From an uncultured Opitutia bacterium (GTDB lineage: Bacteria; Verrucomicrobiota; Verrucomicrobiia; Opitutales; UBA953): a stretch of 64,000 nt of DNA. Location of the stretch: contig CAIWNE010000087.1 in NCBI GenBank assembly GCA_903913915.1, positions 1 through 64,000 on the forward strand. Direction: 5' to 3'. Each line of letters opens with the position of its first letter. Within the stretch, counting starts at the first letter, position 1. Of this stretch, positions 26,601-34,637 are shown in pieces. The notes beneath the pieces are model-generated. The model was not told the DNA's origin and made no database searches. It saw only the letters and a program-made list of their open reading frames with translations. Both the position numbers and the translations under genes were made by a program.

Positions 26601-27360
26601 CTTCGTTCACCTTCACGCCGTTGACGAAGTACTGGAGCGTGTCGCCTTTGGCGATGACCTCGAAACGGGTCCATTCGCCGGACGGCGACTCGACGTCGTC
26701 CTTGCCGCGGAAGCCTTTGACGTCTTTCCAGTTGGCGGCGCGGTGCTGCCAGTTGAGGCGGCCGGCGGTCATCGTGCGACGCGGGGCGCCGGGCGACCAG
26801 ATGGTCTGCTTGTTGGTATCGATGCCGGCTTCGGCGCTGATCGAAGTCGTGAGCACGGTGCCGTCGGCGAGCTTCGGCGAGAGCACGAGGATGTCGCCGA
26901 CGCCGCCTTCGATGATCTGGGCCTCGATGCTGGCCATCCAGCTGCCGCCCATGGCGCCCTGCGGGCCCCAGCAATGGACGAGGATGCCGTTGTCGCGCGA
27001 AGCCTTCTCGCGTTTTCCCCAGGTCTTCTCGCCCCACTTGAACTCGATGACGAGGTGGTAGTCCTTGAAGCTGTCGAGGGTCGTGATGCCTCCGTAGCCG
27101 TTGCCGCTGACGTGGAACAGGCCGTCGGGCTCGAACTTGAAGACGTTCTTGGCGTCGTCATGGACGTCGGCCTTCGGGTTGATGAAGGTCTCGGCCTTTC
27201 CTTCGCGGAACAAATCGAGCACGCTGATCTTCTTCGTGACAGCCTGCGCGACGGGCTCAGGCGGCAGGACGATTTTGGCGACCGGCTCCTTGGTCTGCGC
27301 GCAAAGCCCGAGGACGGACAGCAGCGCGAACACGCAGGCGGCGAGGGGGTGGATTCTCAT
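23608..27360 (-). CDS. Secreted DUF1080 + PVC-type dehydrogenase + HEAT + c-type haem protein
   Basis: A 1250-residue protein with signal peptide (MRIHPLAACVFALLSVLGLCA). Parts in order: a DUF1080 module (about 45-285; 3-keto-disaccharide hydrolase-like fold, laminin-G/GH16-like); a PVC-type beta-propeller dehydrogenase (about 330-695; LPPGFEMVVAATAP, GRLFVGDSAG, ILLLEDRDGDGVYE, LYVADTPGIWKF); HEAT-like helices (about 720-1080); and a haem site C1129-IACH followed by GNEVGPNLSKIGG. It shares its last three parts with the gene at 1065-5399 but has a different N-terminal module and one haem site instead of two. It is probably periplasmic sugar or disaccharide oxidation. The next gene on this strand (27544-28755) starts 1.3 kb further and reads the same way, but is 183 bp apart. 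Confidence 0.9.
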   Translation of the reverse strand: MRIHPLAACVFALLSVLGLCAQTKEPVAKIVLPPEPVAQAVTKKISVLDLFREGKAETFINPKADVHDDAKNVFKFEPDGLFHVSGNGYGGITTLDSFKDYHLVIEFKWGEKTWGKREKASRDNGILVHCWGPQGAMGGSWMASIEAQIIEGGVGDILVLSPKLADGTVLTTSISAEAGIDTNKQTIWSPGAPRRTMTAGRLNWQHRAANWKDVKGFRGKDDVESPSGEWTRFEVIAKGDTLQYFVNGVKVNEAFECKPSQGRILLQVEGAEMFVRRLDLYPLGEFKEKWGAAKHVGHGDAEEFPAYAYRPQFLDLSKEQIAQNTPKAKLPPGFEMVVAATAPMVANPTMGCVDDRGRLFVGDSAGVNWSPKKFETVLPNRILLLEDRDGDGVYEHSTVFADKLAYPKGAYWYQGSLYVADTPGIWKFTDTTGSGVADKRELIVGGFQWTANSADCHGPRLHPDGRFYWTHGRKGHTIKQQDGTLVHAGLNSGIWSMKPDGSDVRWHSLGCADNPTGLDFTPTGELIGTTNLYFGSPRVDTLMQWQLGGVYERPDFLRIIADLPRTHERMPILRELGHMVPSGCIFWKNANALATDGHPWAADPANLQLMVSMYNSQKVLRYELQKEGSTYRTTEHEFFTVERKGAHLTDVMEAPDGSLIVFDTGTWYSHCPSSLQGSANVPGMIYRIRRTAEGKAAHAAVLAAHKPLELARPKADGELLAQLASTDQAEVRRGLEGLTFRETRSPAVTEAIRGLLSRDADLVLEHAILAAGMRLAGFTAADLATAKGEVAQARLLRIVSQTRTKESDYGDVLKFAVAKADSADAALAKNAYLALVKAPEADKLLDPVFEGWLKQPAPSSEQVAALEKFSTALAGKPGVAKVIGAMLAHGKGAVRQSALRAIAAQAGKVDAKEWAPTLEAMLAQGASPLLLDALARVKDKRYDAQLNALAADAAKPSSLRLKALLALSGSGSTLSDPAFKLLTELLVDPASPGLRMDAATRLANSPLTPAQWEAYLALLPATGPLEQGELLVALALPQVYKGVNVETGKKIAAAYAKSPMLGTFNQDLVRKAFGFLPREVYEILEPAFDAALAANEAKKERMGALALAAAKKGDPAVGRRNFEAGKGACIACHKVGDVGNEVGPNLSKIGGIRVERELVESILFPSNSIARDYDLNSFQMTDGTSVLGLIKGRSAEGVTIVEASGQKRLLAQESIASTTQLTTSLMPSGLDAMFTEQELLDLVAFLRSLK

Positions 27361-27543
27361 GGGTGCAGTAAGGACGGGGAAAGGTACCCCGATGTTCCAA
27401 GCTCGTCGCCACTCTTCAAACCTTTCGCGTCTATTGAGCGGAATAGGTCATTATCGGCGCGTCCGGAGCCACGCTTCAGCTACAGAACCACTTGTCACCT
27501 AGCCCATGCGCCCCCACGCATGCGTGCGAGCGCGCTTCCGCGC

Positions 27544-28755
27544 TCACTTTCCGAACTCGCGGATCGCCCAGTTCTTGAAGTCGCCCTGCGCCTTGTTGCC
27601 GGCTCCGGGGAAACCCTGGTGCTGCACCATCCAGACCACGACGATCCCGTTCTTGGTACGGATATCCATGTTGGTGGCCTGCGCACCACCATGACCGAAG
27701 CCGTCAGGGCTGACGCTCAGGCCGAAGCTGTAATCCTGCCTGATGTTCGGAGGTGTCTGACGGACCGAGAGCGCCTCGAACGATTTCATGCTGATGTAGC
27801 GACGTCCATCGAGCTCGCCGCGGTTCAACAGCATGCGGCAGAACTGCGAGACGTCCCTCGCGGTCGAGAACAGGCCGCCAGCAGGCATCGGGAAACGATG
27901 CTGGCGATCGGTGAGATCCGCCTGCAGCTGGTTGAGGCTGCCGGGCACGAGCTTCCTCTTCGAGGCGTCCGGCTTGTAGGTCTTGGCGAGACGCGACACC
28001 TGCTCCGCGTTGGGCCAGAAGGTGGTGTCCTTCATGCCGAGCGGGCCGAACAGGCGTTGCTGCATGAATTCCTCATAGGGCATGCCGCTGACGACTTCGA
28101 GGACGCGGGCGGCGGTGTTGATGCCGGCGTTGGAATACTGATAATTCGCGCCCGGCTGCGTCGCGAGCGGAGCCTTGGCGTAGGTCTTCACGGCCTCCGC
28201 CAAGGGCAAGCCGTCGAGCGTGGGCTTCTCTTCCTCGGACTTGAACGGCAGGCCGCTGACGTGGGAGAGCACTTCGCGGATGGTGATCGGATGGATGGCG
28301 GCGACCGGTTCAGGCTCGGGCACGGGGGAGGGGGCGGTCTTGGCCGCGGCGTCCTTGTCCTTCTTCTTGTCCTTAGGCTCCGGCTTGGCCACGGGCTTGG
28401 GCGCAGCGACGCGCTGGCCCTTGAATTCCGGCAGGTACTTCTCGACCGGATCGTCGAGGGCGATCTTGCCTTCGTCGACGAGCATCAGCACGGCGACGGC
28501 GGTCATGGCCTTCGACTGCGAGGCGATCCAGAAGACGGCATCCTCCGTCATCGGCTTCTTGGCTTCGATGTCGGCGAAGCCGACCGCGGTGACCGAGAGC
28601 ACCTTTTCGCGGTCGGCGACGAGCGCGACGGCGCCGGCGAGCTCCTCGTGCTGCACGTAAGGTGCGAGGACTTCCTCGGGCTTGAGGTGCGGAGGCGTGG
28701 CGGCGAAGCCGTTGGCGGCCAGCAGGAGGCCGAGGACGAAAGCGGAGGTGCGCAT
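27544..28755 (-). CDS. Secreted beta-lactamase-family serine hydrolase
   Basis: 403 residues from the ATG at 28755 (signal peptide MRTSAFVLGLLLAANGFAA). The class C beta-lactamase/DD-peptidase motif S79-QS-K82 is followed by YQYSNAG (Tyr-x-Asn) and a C-terminal HGG (FGHGGAQ). A Lys/Pro/Glu/Asp-rich insert (about 115-150, PKPVAKPEPKDKKKDKD) splits the N-terminal half and is likely disordered. Such proteins are often esterases or peptidases, not antibiotic-resistance enzymes; nothing here points to beta-lactam hydrolysis. Confidence 0.85.
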   Translation of the reverse strand: MRTSAFVLGLLLAANGFAATPPHLKPEEVLAPYVQHEELAGAVALVADREKVLSVTAVGFADIEAKKPMTEDAVFWIASQSKAMTAVAVLMLVDEGKIALDDPVEKYLPEFKGQRVAAPKPVAKPEPKDKKKDKDAAAKTAPSPVPEPEPVAAIHPITIREVLSHVSGLPFKSEEEKPTLDGLPLAEAVKTYAKAPLATQPGANYQYSNAGINTAARVLEVVSGMPYEEFMQQRLFGPLGMKDTTFWPNAEQVSRLAKTYKPDASKRKLVPGSLNQLQADLTDRQHRFPMPAGGLFSTARDVSQFCRMLLNRGELDGRRYISMKSFEALSVRQTPPNIRQDYSFGLSVSPDGFGHGGAQATNMDIRTKNGIVVVWMVQHQGFPGAGNKAQGDFKNWAIREFGK

Positions 28756-28859
28756 GCGTCCAGTGTCCCGCCCCTTCCCGCGCTTGCAAACCAAAGCACT
28801 GTGGCCGAAACGACGGACCCTAAGCCTCGGGCTGGGCGGTAAGCACAGCCAGAGGAGGC

Positions 28860-29999
28860 TTAGCGTGAGGCCGCTCGCCGCATCAGCCAGCAGGCGACGC
28901 CGATCACCGCGACATTGGGCATCATCACCAGGGCCTCTGGATGCATCGACGGCACTTTGACCCAAGTGGCCATCGAGGTCATAAGGTAATAGGTCAGGGC
29001 CACCCCGAGGGCCAGACCTGCGTTCACATTGGTCTCGGACCGGCCGACGGAGACGGCGAGCGGCACCGCCAGGAGGGCGAGGGAGAAAACGGAGACGGCG
29101 GTCGCCAAACGGAACATGAGTTGCACCTTAAGGCGCATCACCTCCGCGGCCCTCTCCGCCGCCGGCGCATCCGGCGCAAGCTGCCAGCCGGCCTCCATGG
29201 CGTGCAGCAGTTCTTCGGCGGTCATCATGCGCAGTCGCTTGACGTAGGCGACATGGCCGGATTCTTCCCGGGGGAATTCCAAGGTCGCTTCCTTGGCCGA
29301 GGTGAAGCTCTCCGGTCGCTGGTCGAGCAGGTCGTGTCCGTCGCGGGCCGTGAGTTGAGCATCGGAGAGCCGCACCCTGAGGACCGGCCTGCCGTTGGCG
29401 TCGTCCGCGAGCGCCAGCCGCGCCGTCGCGGCATGTAAGGTCTCGCAGACGCCGCCTCTGTCGTCCACCTGCCAGAGCCGGAAGCCCCGGAGGAGTTCGC
29501 CTTCCTTCGATTCCACGCGGATCAGCAGGCCCTTGAACTGACGGTTGAGCTTGCCGGGGACGATCAGGCTGGCCGGATTAGCGCCGGCCGACCCGGCGAG
29601 GATGCGTTGAAAACCATTTTCCGCCTCGGGACCGGCCTGCAGATTAAGCCAAGCGGAAAATGCGGCGAGCAGGGCGGCGCCGACCCAGACGGGCATGGCG
29701 ATCCGCCAGAGGCTCACGCCCGCCGACTTCATCGCGGTGATCTCCGCATCCGCCCCCATGCGGCCGAACGTCATTAGGACCCCCGTGAGCAATCCCATCG
29801 GCAAGGCGTAGGGCAGCACCGTCGGAAAGAGCAGCCCGAGCAGTTCGAGCGCCTGCCAGCCATCCACGCGTCCGGCGGAGACGGCGCCGATCACTTGTTG
29901 GACCACGTTGCCGGCGACCAAGATGAAGACGAAGGCGGCGGTCGCGAGGAGCGACATCCTTCCGCACTCGGCCAGCACGTGTCGGTCAAGGATACGCAC
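28860..29999 (-). CDS. LptF/LptG-family permease
   Basis: A 379-residue inner membrane protein. It starts MRILDRHVLAECG (typical N-terminal coupling helix), has TM segments at about 15-35, 55-80 and 100-120, a large periplasmic beta-jellyroll domain (about 125-275) and C-terminal TM segments. The family forms part of the LPS transport ABC complex (LptB2FG), moving LPS to LptC and LptA. LptF versus LptG cannot be decided here, and the partner is not in the window. The stop of the upstream phosphatase gene lies 4 bp before its start. Confidence 0.88.
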   Translation of the reverse strand: MRILDRHVLAECGRMSLLATAAFVFILVAGNVVQQVIGAVSAGRVDGWQALELLGLLFPTVLPYALPMGLLTGVLMTFGRMGADAEITAMKSAGVSLWRIAMPVWVGAALLAAFSAWLNLQAGPEAENGFQRILAGSAGANPASLIVPGKLNRQFKGLLIRVESKEGELLRGFRLWQVDDRGGVCETLHAATARLALADDANGRPVLRVRLSDAQLTARDGHDLLDQRPESFTSAKEATLEFPREESGHVAYVKRLRMMTAEELLHAMEAGWQLAPDAPAAERAAEVMRLKVQLMFRLATAVSVFSLALLAVPLAVSVGRSETNVNAGLALGVALTYYLMTSMATWVKVPSMHPEALVMMPNVAVIGVACWLMRRAASR

Positions 30000-30003
30000 G
30001 CGG

Positions 30004-30606
30004 CTACCGGGCGACGCCAGCCAGCGGCCCCCTCATCTGCCCTAGATAGCGCTCCAGGCTCAAGTCCATCGCGCGCGCGTCCTCCCAGAGCAGGTGCGGG
30101 AAGTGTCCGTAGCAGAACGAAAGCTGTTCGCGCGCCGCCTGCGGAGACATCCCCGCATCGACACAGTAGAGTGCGCAGGCCAGCCCAGTCCGGTCGGCAC
30201 CGCTCCCGCAATGGATCAGCACGGGCTTGGGGCAGTCATGGATCAGGAGCGAAATGCGCTTCATCTGCTCGATGGTCAGCTCGGAGCGGGCGCTGATCGG
30301 ATAGTTGATCAGCAAGACGCCTGAGGCCTGCGCGCTGCGCAGCTCCTGGTCGTACCACCCTTCGCCGATGTGCGCACCGCGCAGGTTGATCACGCTGCGA
30401 ACCCCGGACGACCTGATCAAACGGGTAAGCTCTTGGGGCGTCATCTGGCCGGACCGATAGACCAAGCCCGGCTCGACGGCATGCAGGTTGAAGTTGAACT
30501 GGACGCAACAATACGCCGTTCCGAGGACGGCCAAGGCACCCAACAAGGCGAGGCCGAGAATCCTGACCGTCGAGCCGAGGAACCTGAGGATGGCGCTCTT
30601 GAGCAT
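30004..30606 (-). CDS. Membrane-anchored dual-specificity/tyrosine phosphatase
   Basis: A 200-residue protein. Start at 30606 (MLKSAILRF) chosen because a hydrophobic anchor (about 10-35) follows immediately. The CX5R loop is H-C133-GSGAD-R139-TG, and a general-acid candidate Asp lies in the loop before it. The PTP-family LIHCGSGADRTGLA segment identifies a dual-specificity-like phosphatase (Siw14/ DSP type). It probably faces the periplasm. It sits upstream of and nearly touching LptF/G, which suggests they are co-transcribed. Confidence 0.85.
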   Translation of the reverse strand: MLKSAILRFLGSTVRILGLALLGALAVLGTAYCCVQFNFNLHAVEPGLVYRSGQMTPQELTRLIRSSGVRSVINLRGAHIGEGWYDQELRSAQASGVLLINYPISARSELTIEQMKRISLLIHDCPKPVLIHCGSGADRTGLACALYCVDAGMSPQAAREQLSFCYGHFPHLLWEDARAMDLSLERYLGQMRGPLAGVAR

Positions 30607-30743
30607 GAAGCAAAATTGCCTTCGGGCGGGCGGATAGCCAGCCATAACAGGCGGCCGCCGACACGATTCAGCGACATGCCCGCAACAGGAGCGAGACGAC
30701 CGCCGGATATCGCCCCGGAATCGCGCCGTCCGAACCTGCGCGC

Positions 30744-31646
30744 CTACTTCTTCTCCCACACGAGTTCGCTCACGTGCCCGCGCGGAAGCCGGCCGCTGCC
30801 GGCGCAGGTCTTGCACTTCTCGTCCACCGCCAGCGATCCGCCGCTAAGCTGGAAGGATTTCACGCCCTTGCCTTTCTGGTCGTAGTTGCCGGCGACCAGG
30901 CCCGAGCCCTTGCAGGCGTAGCAAAGACCTTCCTTGAACCAGAACACCTTGAAGCCTTCGCCGGCCTTCAAGGCGGCCATGAAGCGGTCTTGGTTGGCCT
31001 TGGAATCCGCGAGCTCGCCGACGAGGTTGAAGCCACCTTGGGTCGGCTCGACATGCGCCTTGATCGTCCCGAACGGCACGGCGTCGGGATCCGTCAGGAA
31101 GAGCGTCACCGGAGTGTTCTTGAACGAGCCGGCGAAATCATCCGTGCCGAGGGCTTTGTCGAATTCGTTCGGCACCTTGCGGATCAGCACGGCCGTATGC
31201 GCGCCGACGAGGCGGTCCGACAAAGCAGCGCCGACCTGGATCTCCGCCATCCGGCAGGTGACGTCTCGCGCATGCTCGGCCGCATCCTTCGGCGTACGCA
31301 AGACCCGGATGGGCGCATGCTGGAGTTCCGCGCCTTCGGCTCGCATCTGGCCCGCTTTGCCCAAGGCGTTGTCGCCGAAAAGACGCGTGAGGTCGGAGAA
31401 CGCGAACGGGCTGTTCTCGTCGACCTTGCGGATGAGTTCACGCGCATAGTCCTGCTGGACGAGCGTGCCGTTCGCGCCGACCCGGTACTGCTGGCGGAAG
31501 GCCGACCAGAGCACCGCGAAGTCCTTCGGATTATAGGCACCGGTCGGCGAGACCTTGGAAACGACGAACGTCTCGACCGGCAACGACGGCGCCGCCTGCC
31601 CCCAGACGGCGGCAAAAACTCCCGCGATGACCAGCCAGGCTTTCAT
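30744..31646 (-). CDS. Secreted protein with C-terminal CxxCxGxG zinc-ribbon pair
   Basis: A 300-residue protein with signal peptide MKAWLVIAGVFAAVWGQAA. The C-terminus has two half sites, CYACKGSGLVAG (about 243) and CKTCAGSGR (about 280), of DnaJ-type zinc-finger form. The rest is not recognised; a middle part (VTLFLTDPDAVPFGTIKAHVEPTQGG) has beta-rich character. The metal-binding ribbon suggests a periplasmic zinc-dependent or structural role. It reads opposite to the Sel1 genes, 115 bp away. Confidence 0.65.
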   Translation of the reverse strand: MKAWLVIAGVFAAVWGQAAPSLPVETFVVSKVSPTGAYNPKDFAVLWSAFRQQYRVGANGTLVQQDYARELIRKVDENSPFAFSDLTRLFGDNALGKAGQMRAEGAELQHAPIRVLRTPKDAAEHARDVTCRMAEIQVGAALSDRLVGAHTAVLIRKVPNEFDKALGTDDFAGSFKNTPVTLFLTDPDAVPFGTIKAHVEPTQGGFNLVGELADSKANQDRFMAALKAGEGFKVFWFKEGLCYACKGSGLVAGNYDQKGKGVKSFQLSGGSLAVDEKCKTCAGSGRLPRGHVSELVWEKK

Positions 31647-31761
31647 GGAGAAACCCTAAGCTTGCCTCACCCGCCCGCAAGCCTCGGGCAACGGAGGCCG
31701 ACCCCCCTTGGCTCCTTACTCTTTCCTCGATACTCCAAAACTGCCCGCTTATTTATCCTTC

Positions 31762-32586
31762 ATGGAGCCTAACCCGCTAAAGCCCCTGATCAAAGGCCTG
31801 TTCGTCATGCTGGCCGTGGCAGCTATCGTGTTGTTCGTTCATGCTGGCTGGCAATCCATCCTCGAGGAAGTACGCCGCAATGAGGTGGCCAGCCAAGCCG
31901 CCCAGGCGCGCCGAGATAAATGGCGCCGGGAACAGGAAGCGGCCGAACTCAAGTTAAGCCAACGACGGAAGGATGATGAGCTCCGGCTTACCCTGGGACG
32001 AGCGAGGGACCATGAGACGCTGATGGCCGCCCAAGCGAAGAAGCGGCCCGTCGACGTCGGCGCCGCGTTCGGCGACGTCCGACGTCGCGCCGAAAGCGGC
32101 GACGCCAATGCGCAGAACCTGCTCGGCCGGATCTATCTCCGAGGCATGGATGACGTACTCAGCGTCGACCCCGCGAACTCCCGCCCCATCGGCTACTATG
32201 CGCCCGCCGCGGCGGCGTTGACCGGCGAGGAAGACTTCGCCGGCTCGTCTGACGTCATCCGCTTCGTCAACATGCCGCTGACCCCCGCGAACCCCAAGGA
32301 AGCCGCCCGCTGGTTCGAACGTGCCGCCCAGCAAGGTCATCGCGAAGCCCAATCCAACTTGGCCCAGCTCTTCTATTATCACCTGCCAGATCCGGCCGCT
32401 GGTTACCGCTGGGTGTTGCTGGCGGACGGACCCGCCATCCTGCAGGACGAACAGAAGCTCGAATCCCATACGTCGGCATGGCTAAAGCAGATGAGGGAGA
32501 AGTTGCTGACAAGACTCACTCCGATCCAGAAAGCGGAAGCCGAGAGACAGGCCCAGGACTGGAAACCGACGAAGGAGCATCGCTGA
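31762..32586 (+). CDS. Membrane-anchored Sel1-like repeat protein, paralogue A
   Basis: 274 residues from the ATG at 31762 (MEPNPLKPLIKG). TM helix about 9-30, then a charged coiled-coil (about 35-85, ERAR/QAKK-rich), then Sel1-like repeats (RRRAESGDANAQNLLGRIYLRG and ARWFERAAQQGHREAQSNLAQLFYY). Sel1/TPR repeats act as protein-interaction scaffolds. The C-terminus ends in DWKPTKEHR. It is the paralogue of the gene at 33064-33852, from which it is separated by a small gene. Confidence 0.75.
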   Translation: MEPNPLKPLIKGLFVMLAVAAIVLFVHAGWQSILEEVRRNEVASQAAQARRDKWRREQEAAELKLSQRRKDDELRLTLGRARDHETLMAAQAKKRPVDVGAAFGDVRRRAESGDANAQNLLGRIYLRGMDDVLSVDPANSRPIGYYAPAAAALTGEEDFAGSSDVIRFVNMPLTPANPKEAARWFERAAQQGHREAQSNLAQLFYYHLPDPAAGYRWVLLADGPAILQDEQKLESHTSAWLKQMREKLLTRLTPIQKAEAERQAQDWKPTKEHR

Positions 32587-32736
32587 GCAAACGGGGGGGG
32601 TAATCTGCCGGCGCAGGCCTCGATGCTACAACCTCAGCCTGCAGGTCATGCTTTCATGCCGAGGAAGGAAAAACCCTAGGAGAACACCCCAGAGGTTGTC
32701 CTTTGACGGTGACCCCGCGGCCGGGAGGCTTCCCCT

Positions 32737-32967
32737 ATGCCCTTCCGACTCCTCCGTCCGCGCACCGCTCGTCCTGCCCACGCCGCCCCTTATTCGCGAC
32801 TGCTCTGCGTGAAGCTCAAGTCCGGCAAGACCTTCATCCTGAGCAAGGAGCTCTGGAACCTGCTGCCCCAAGGCGACGAGGTCGTCTCGATCCTCAGCGC
32901 CAGCGGCCGCCCGGTCTTCGCCGCCATGGAACCCGTGAAGAACGTGAAACTGCAGCCGTTGAGATAA
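32737..32967 (+). CDS. Small protein, unknown
   Basis: A 76-residue basic protein (MPFRLLRPRTARPAHAA...) with a beta-strand-rich second half (LCVKLKSGKTFILSKELWNLLPQGDEVVSILSASG). It might fold as a small SH3-like or PilZ-like barrel, but this is not established. Located 150 bp after one Sel1 gene and 96 bp before its paralogue on the same strand. Existence supported only by its consistent length and gene-like codon pattern. Confidence 0.4.
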   Translation: MPFRLLRPRTARPAHAAPYSRLLCVKLKSGKTFILSKELWNLLPQGDEVVSILSASGRPVFAAMEPVKNVKLQPLR

Positions 32968-33063
32968 GGCACGAAACTTGGTGACTCCGGACAGCCACGG
33001 GGGGCACGCCGCTCGACGACTCTTTTGCTGGTTAGCCTGAAATCTTCGCCTTATTCTTCGGCC

Positions 33064-33852
33064 ATGAAGCCTGATCCGCTCAAGGCCCTCACTCTTGGCA
33101 CCTTGGCCATGCTCGTCTTGACGACGGCCATCCTCTCCGTCCACTTCGCGCGCATCGCGGCGATAGACCAGCTAGAACAAGTCGAAGCCGAGGAGCGCGC
33201 CACCAAAGAAAACGAACGGCAGGCGCTCGAACGATACCAAGCAGAAGAGGAAAGCATCAAGGCCGAAGCCAGGGCGGCCGCCGCCCGCGCCAAGGAAAAC
33301 GTCGCGCGCGAGGCGAAGAAACCGCCGCTCGATGTCGGCATTGCCTACAAGCGCCTGCTAAGCAAGGCCGAGGCGGGCGACGCCTACGCGCAATCCGTGA
33401 TCGGTGAAATCCATTACTTCGGGATCGAGCGCATCCTTACGCAGGAAATGGACCAATATGCCGGCATCCTCCTCGGCGCCGACTTCCTCGCCCGCCGTCA
33501 CGACTTCCGGCTGGTCAACCTCCCTCGCCTGCCGCCCGCCGACATGGAGTCGGCCTTCCCTTGGTTTCTCCGCTCCGCCAGACAGGGCAACGCCTACGGG
33601 ATGTCGGGATTACGCAACGCGTACATGTTCGGCCGCGGCACGGACATGGACCGGGTGGAGGCCTTCAAATGGGCGCAGCTTCTGGTCGACTGCGCAGCCG
33701 CGACCGAGGCGGGTCGCCAGCCCCCTTACACGGGGCTGAAATCGGTATTCCGGCCGACGCCGGTGGGGCTCTACGAAGAACTCACTCCCCAGGAAAAAGC
33801 CGAAGTGAAAAGGCGCGTCGCCGACTTCAAGCCCAAGAAGGAGACTCGTTGA
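33064..33852 (+). CDS. Membrane-anchored Sel1-like repeat protein, paralogue B
   Basis: 262 residues from the ATG at 33064 (MKPDPLKALTLG). Layout matches paralogue A: TM helix about 8-28, Glu/Arg/Ala-rich coiled-coil about 30-85, a Sel1-like unit (RLLSKAEAGDAYAQSVIGEIHYFG) and a second (FPWFLRSARQGNAYGMSGLRNAYMFGRG), and the C-terminal DFKPKKETR. Only two repeats can be recognised. Likely a periplasmic protein-protein adaptor. Confidence 0.75.
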   Translation: MKPDPLKALTLGTLAMLVLTTAILSVHFARIAAIDQLEQVEAEERATKENERQALERYQAEEESIKAEARAAAARAKENVAREAKKPPLDVGIAYKRLLSKAEAGDAYAQSVIGEIHYFGIERILTQEMDQYAGILLGADFLARRHDFRLVNLPRLPPADMESAFPWFLRSARQGNAYGMSGLRNAYMFGRGTDMDRVEAFKWAQLLVDCAAATEAGRQPPYTGLKSVFRPTPVGLYEELTPQEKAEVKRRVADFKPKKETR

Positions 33853-33941
33853 GGCTGACGCCGGACAAGCGGCTTACGAAAGCGACAACAGGAGCCGGAC
33901 TTGCCCGACTCCACGCGTTGGTGAAGACCCAGGGGAAGCGC

Positions 33942-34544
33942 CTATCTACATGGCGTCAGTCCGACCACCGCCGCCTTCAAGGCCTGCGTCCTCTCCTTCA
34001 CGTCACCCGTCGGATCCATCGGCGCACCGATGACGATCTTGACGCCTCGGCGATAAAACGGCCAGAGGCAGAACAGGATCATGTTCTGCACGGTGATCGA
34101 GAACGGCGTCACCCATCGGCCGGGGTAGTTGCCGTAATGGAAATACACCGGGACCATCCGGACGCCGGCCTGCTGCGCGATGCGCACCGCCCCGGTCTTG
34201 AAAGGCAGCTCAGCCTCGCCCAGAGCCTCGACCAATCCTGTCGGACAGATCGCCACGGTCTCGCCCCGCCTGAGCAAGGCGACCGCATCGTCGATCGACA
34301 CCTGCACGAAGCCCCAGCGGAGCGCATATTTCTCGAGAAAGGGGAACGTGAACACCAACGGGTGCACGAGCAGCCGGGCCGACGAACGAATCATTCCGAA
34401 CAGGAAGACGTCGCGATAGCTGACATGGTTGCCGCAGAGCAGCACGGGGCCGTCCGGCAAAGTTCCGACAACCTCGACCTCCCCCACGAGCATCCGCACC
34501 AACGAGGTCGCGGGCCGGGGAACGCATCGGGCTGGCTCGCTCAT
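33942..34544 (-). CDS. Lysophospholipid acyltransferase-like protein (PlsC family)
   Basis: 200 residues from the ATG at 34544. The family's catalytic H-x4-D motif is NHVSYRD, with the later block PTGLVEALGEAELPFKTGAVRIAQQAG of PlsC-type proteins. There is one hydrophobic segment but no clear second one. Substrate: probably acyl transfer to lysophosphatidate or a glycolipid. It is divergent from the Sel1 gene starting at 34638, so a promoter pair must lie in the 93-bp gap. Confidence 0.82.
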   Translation of the reverse strand: MSEPARCVPRPATSLVRMLVGEVEVVGTLPDGPVLLCGNHVSYRDVFLFGMIRSSARLLVHPLVFTFPFLEKYALRWGFVQVSIDDAVALLRRGETVAICPTGLVEALGEAELPFKTGAVRIAQQAGVRMVPVYFHYGNYPGRWVTPFSITVQNMILFCLWPFYRRGVKIVIGAPMDPTGDVKERTQALKAAVVGLTPCR

Positions 34545-34637
34545 GGGCCTAGGTTGCCGGGTCCGCCCGGCGACGCAACCCGGCGTATAGCGCTCGCAAC
34601 TCGGCACAGCCACCGGGGTTCCATACGAACCCCCTCC

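Noticed and set aside
27528-27545. Hairpin GAGCGCG-CTTC-CGCGCTC over the stop codon of the serine hydrolase gene
   Set aside because: No T-tail; may be chance in GC-rich sequence.
23962-28842. A 1626-codon open frame antisense to the DUF1080/cytochrome and serine hydrolase genes
   Set aside because: It is antisense to two genes with clear domains and signal peptides. Its translation is Gly/Arg/Asp-rich low-complexity without domains, a typical GC-rich shadow.
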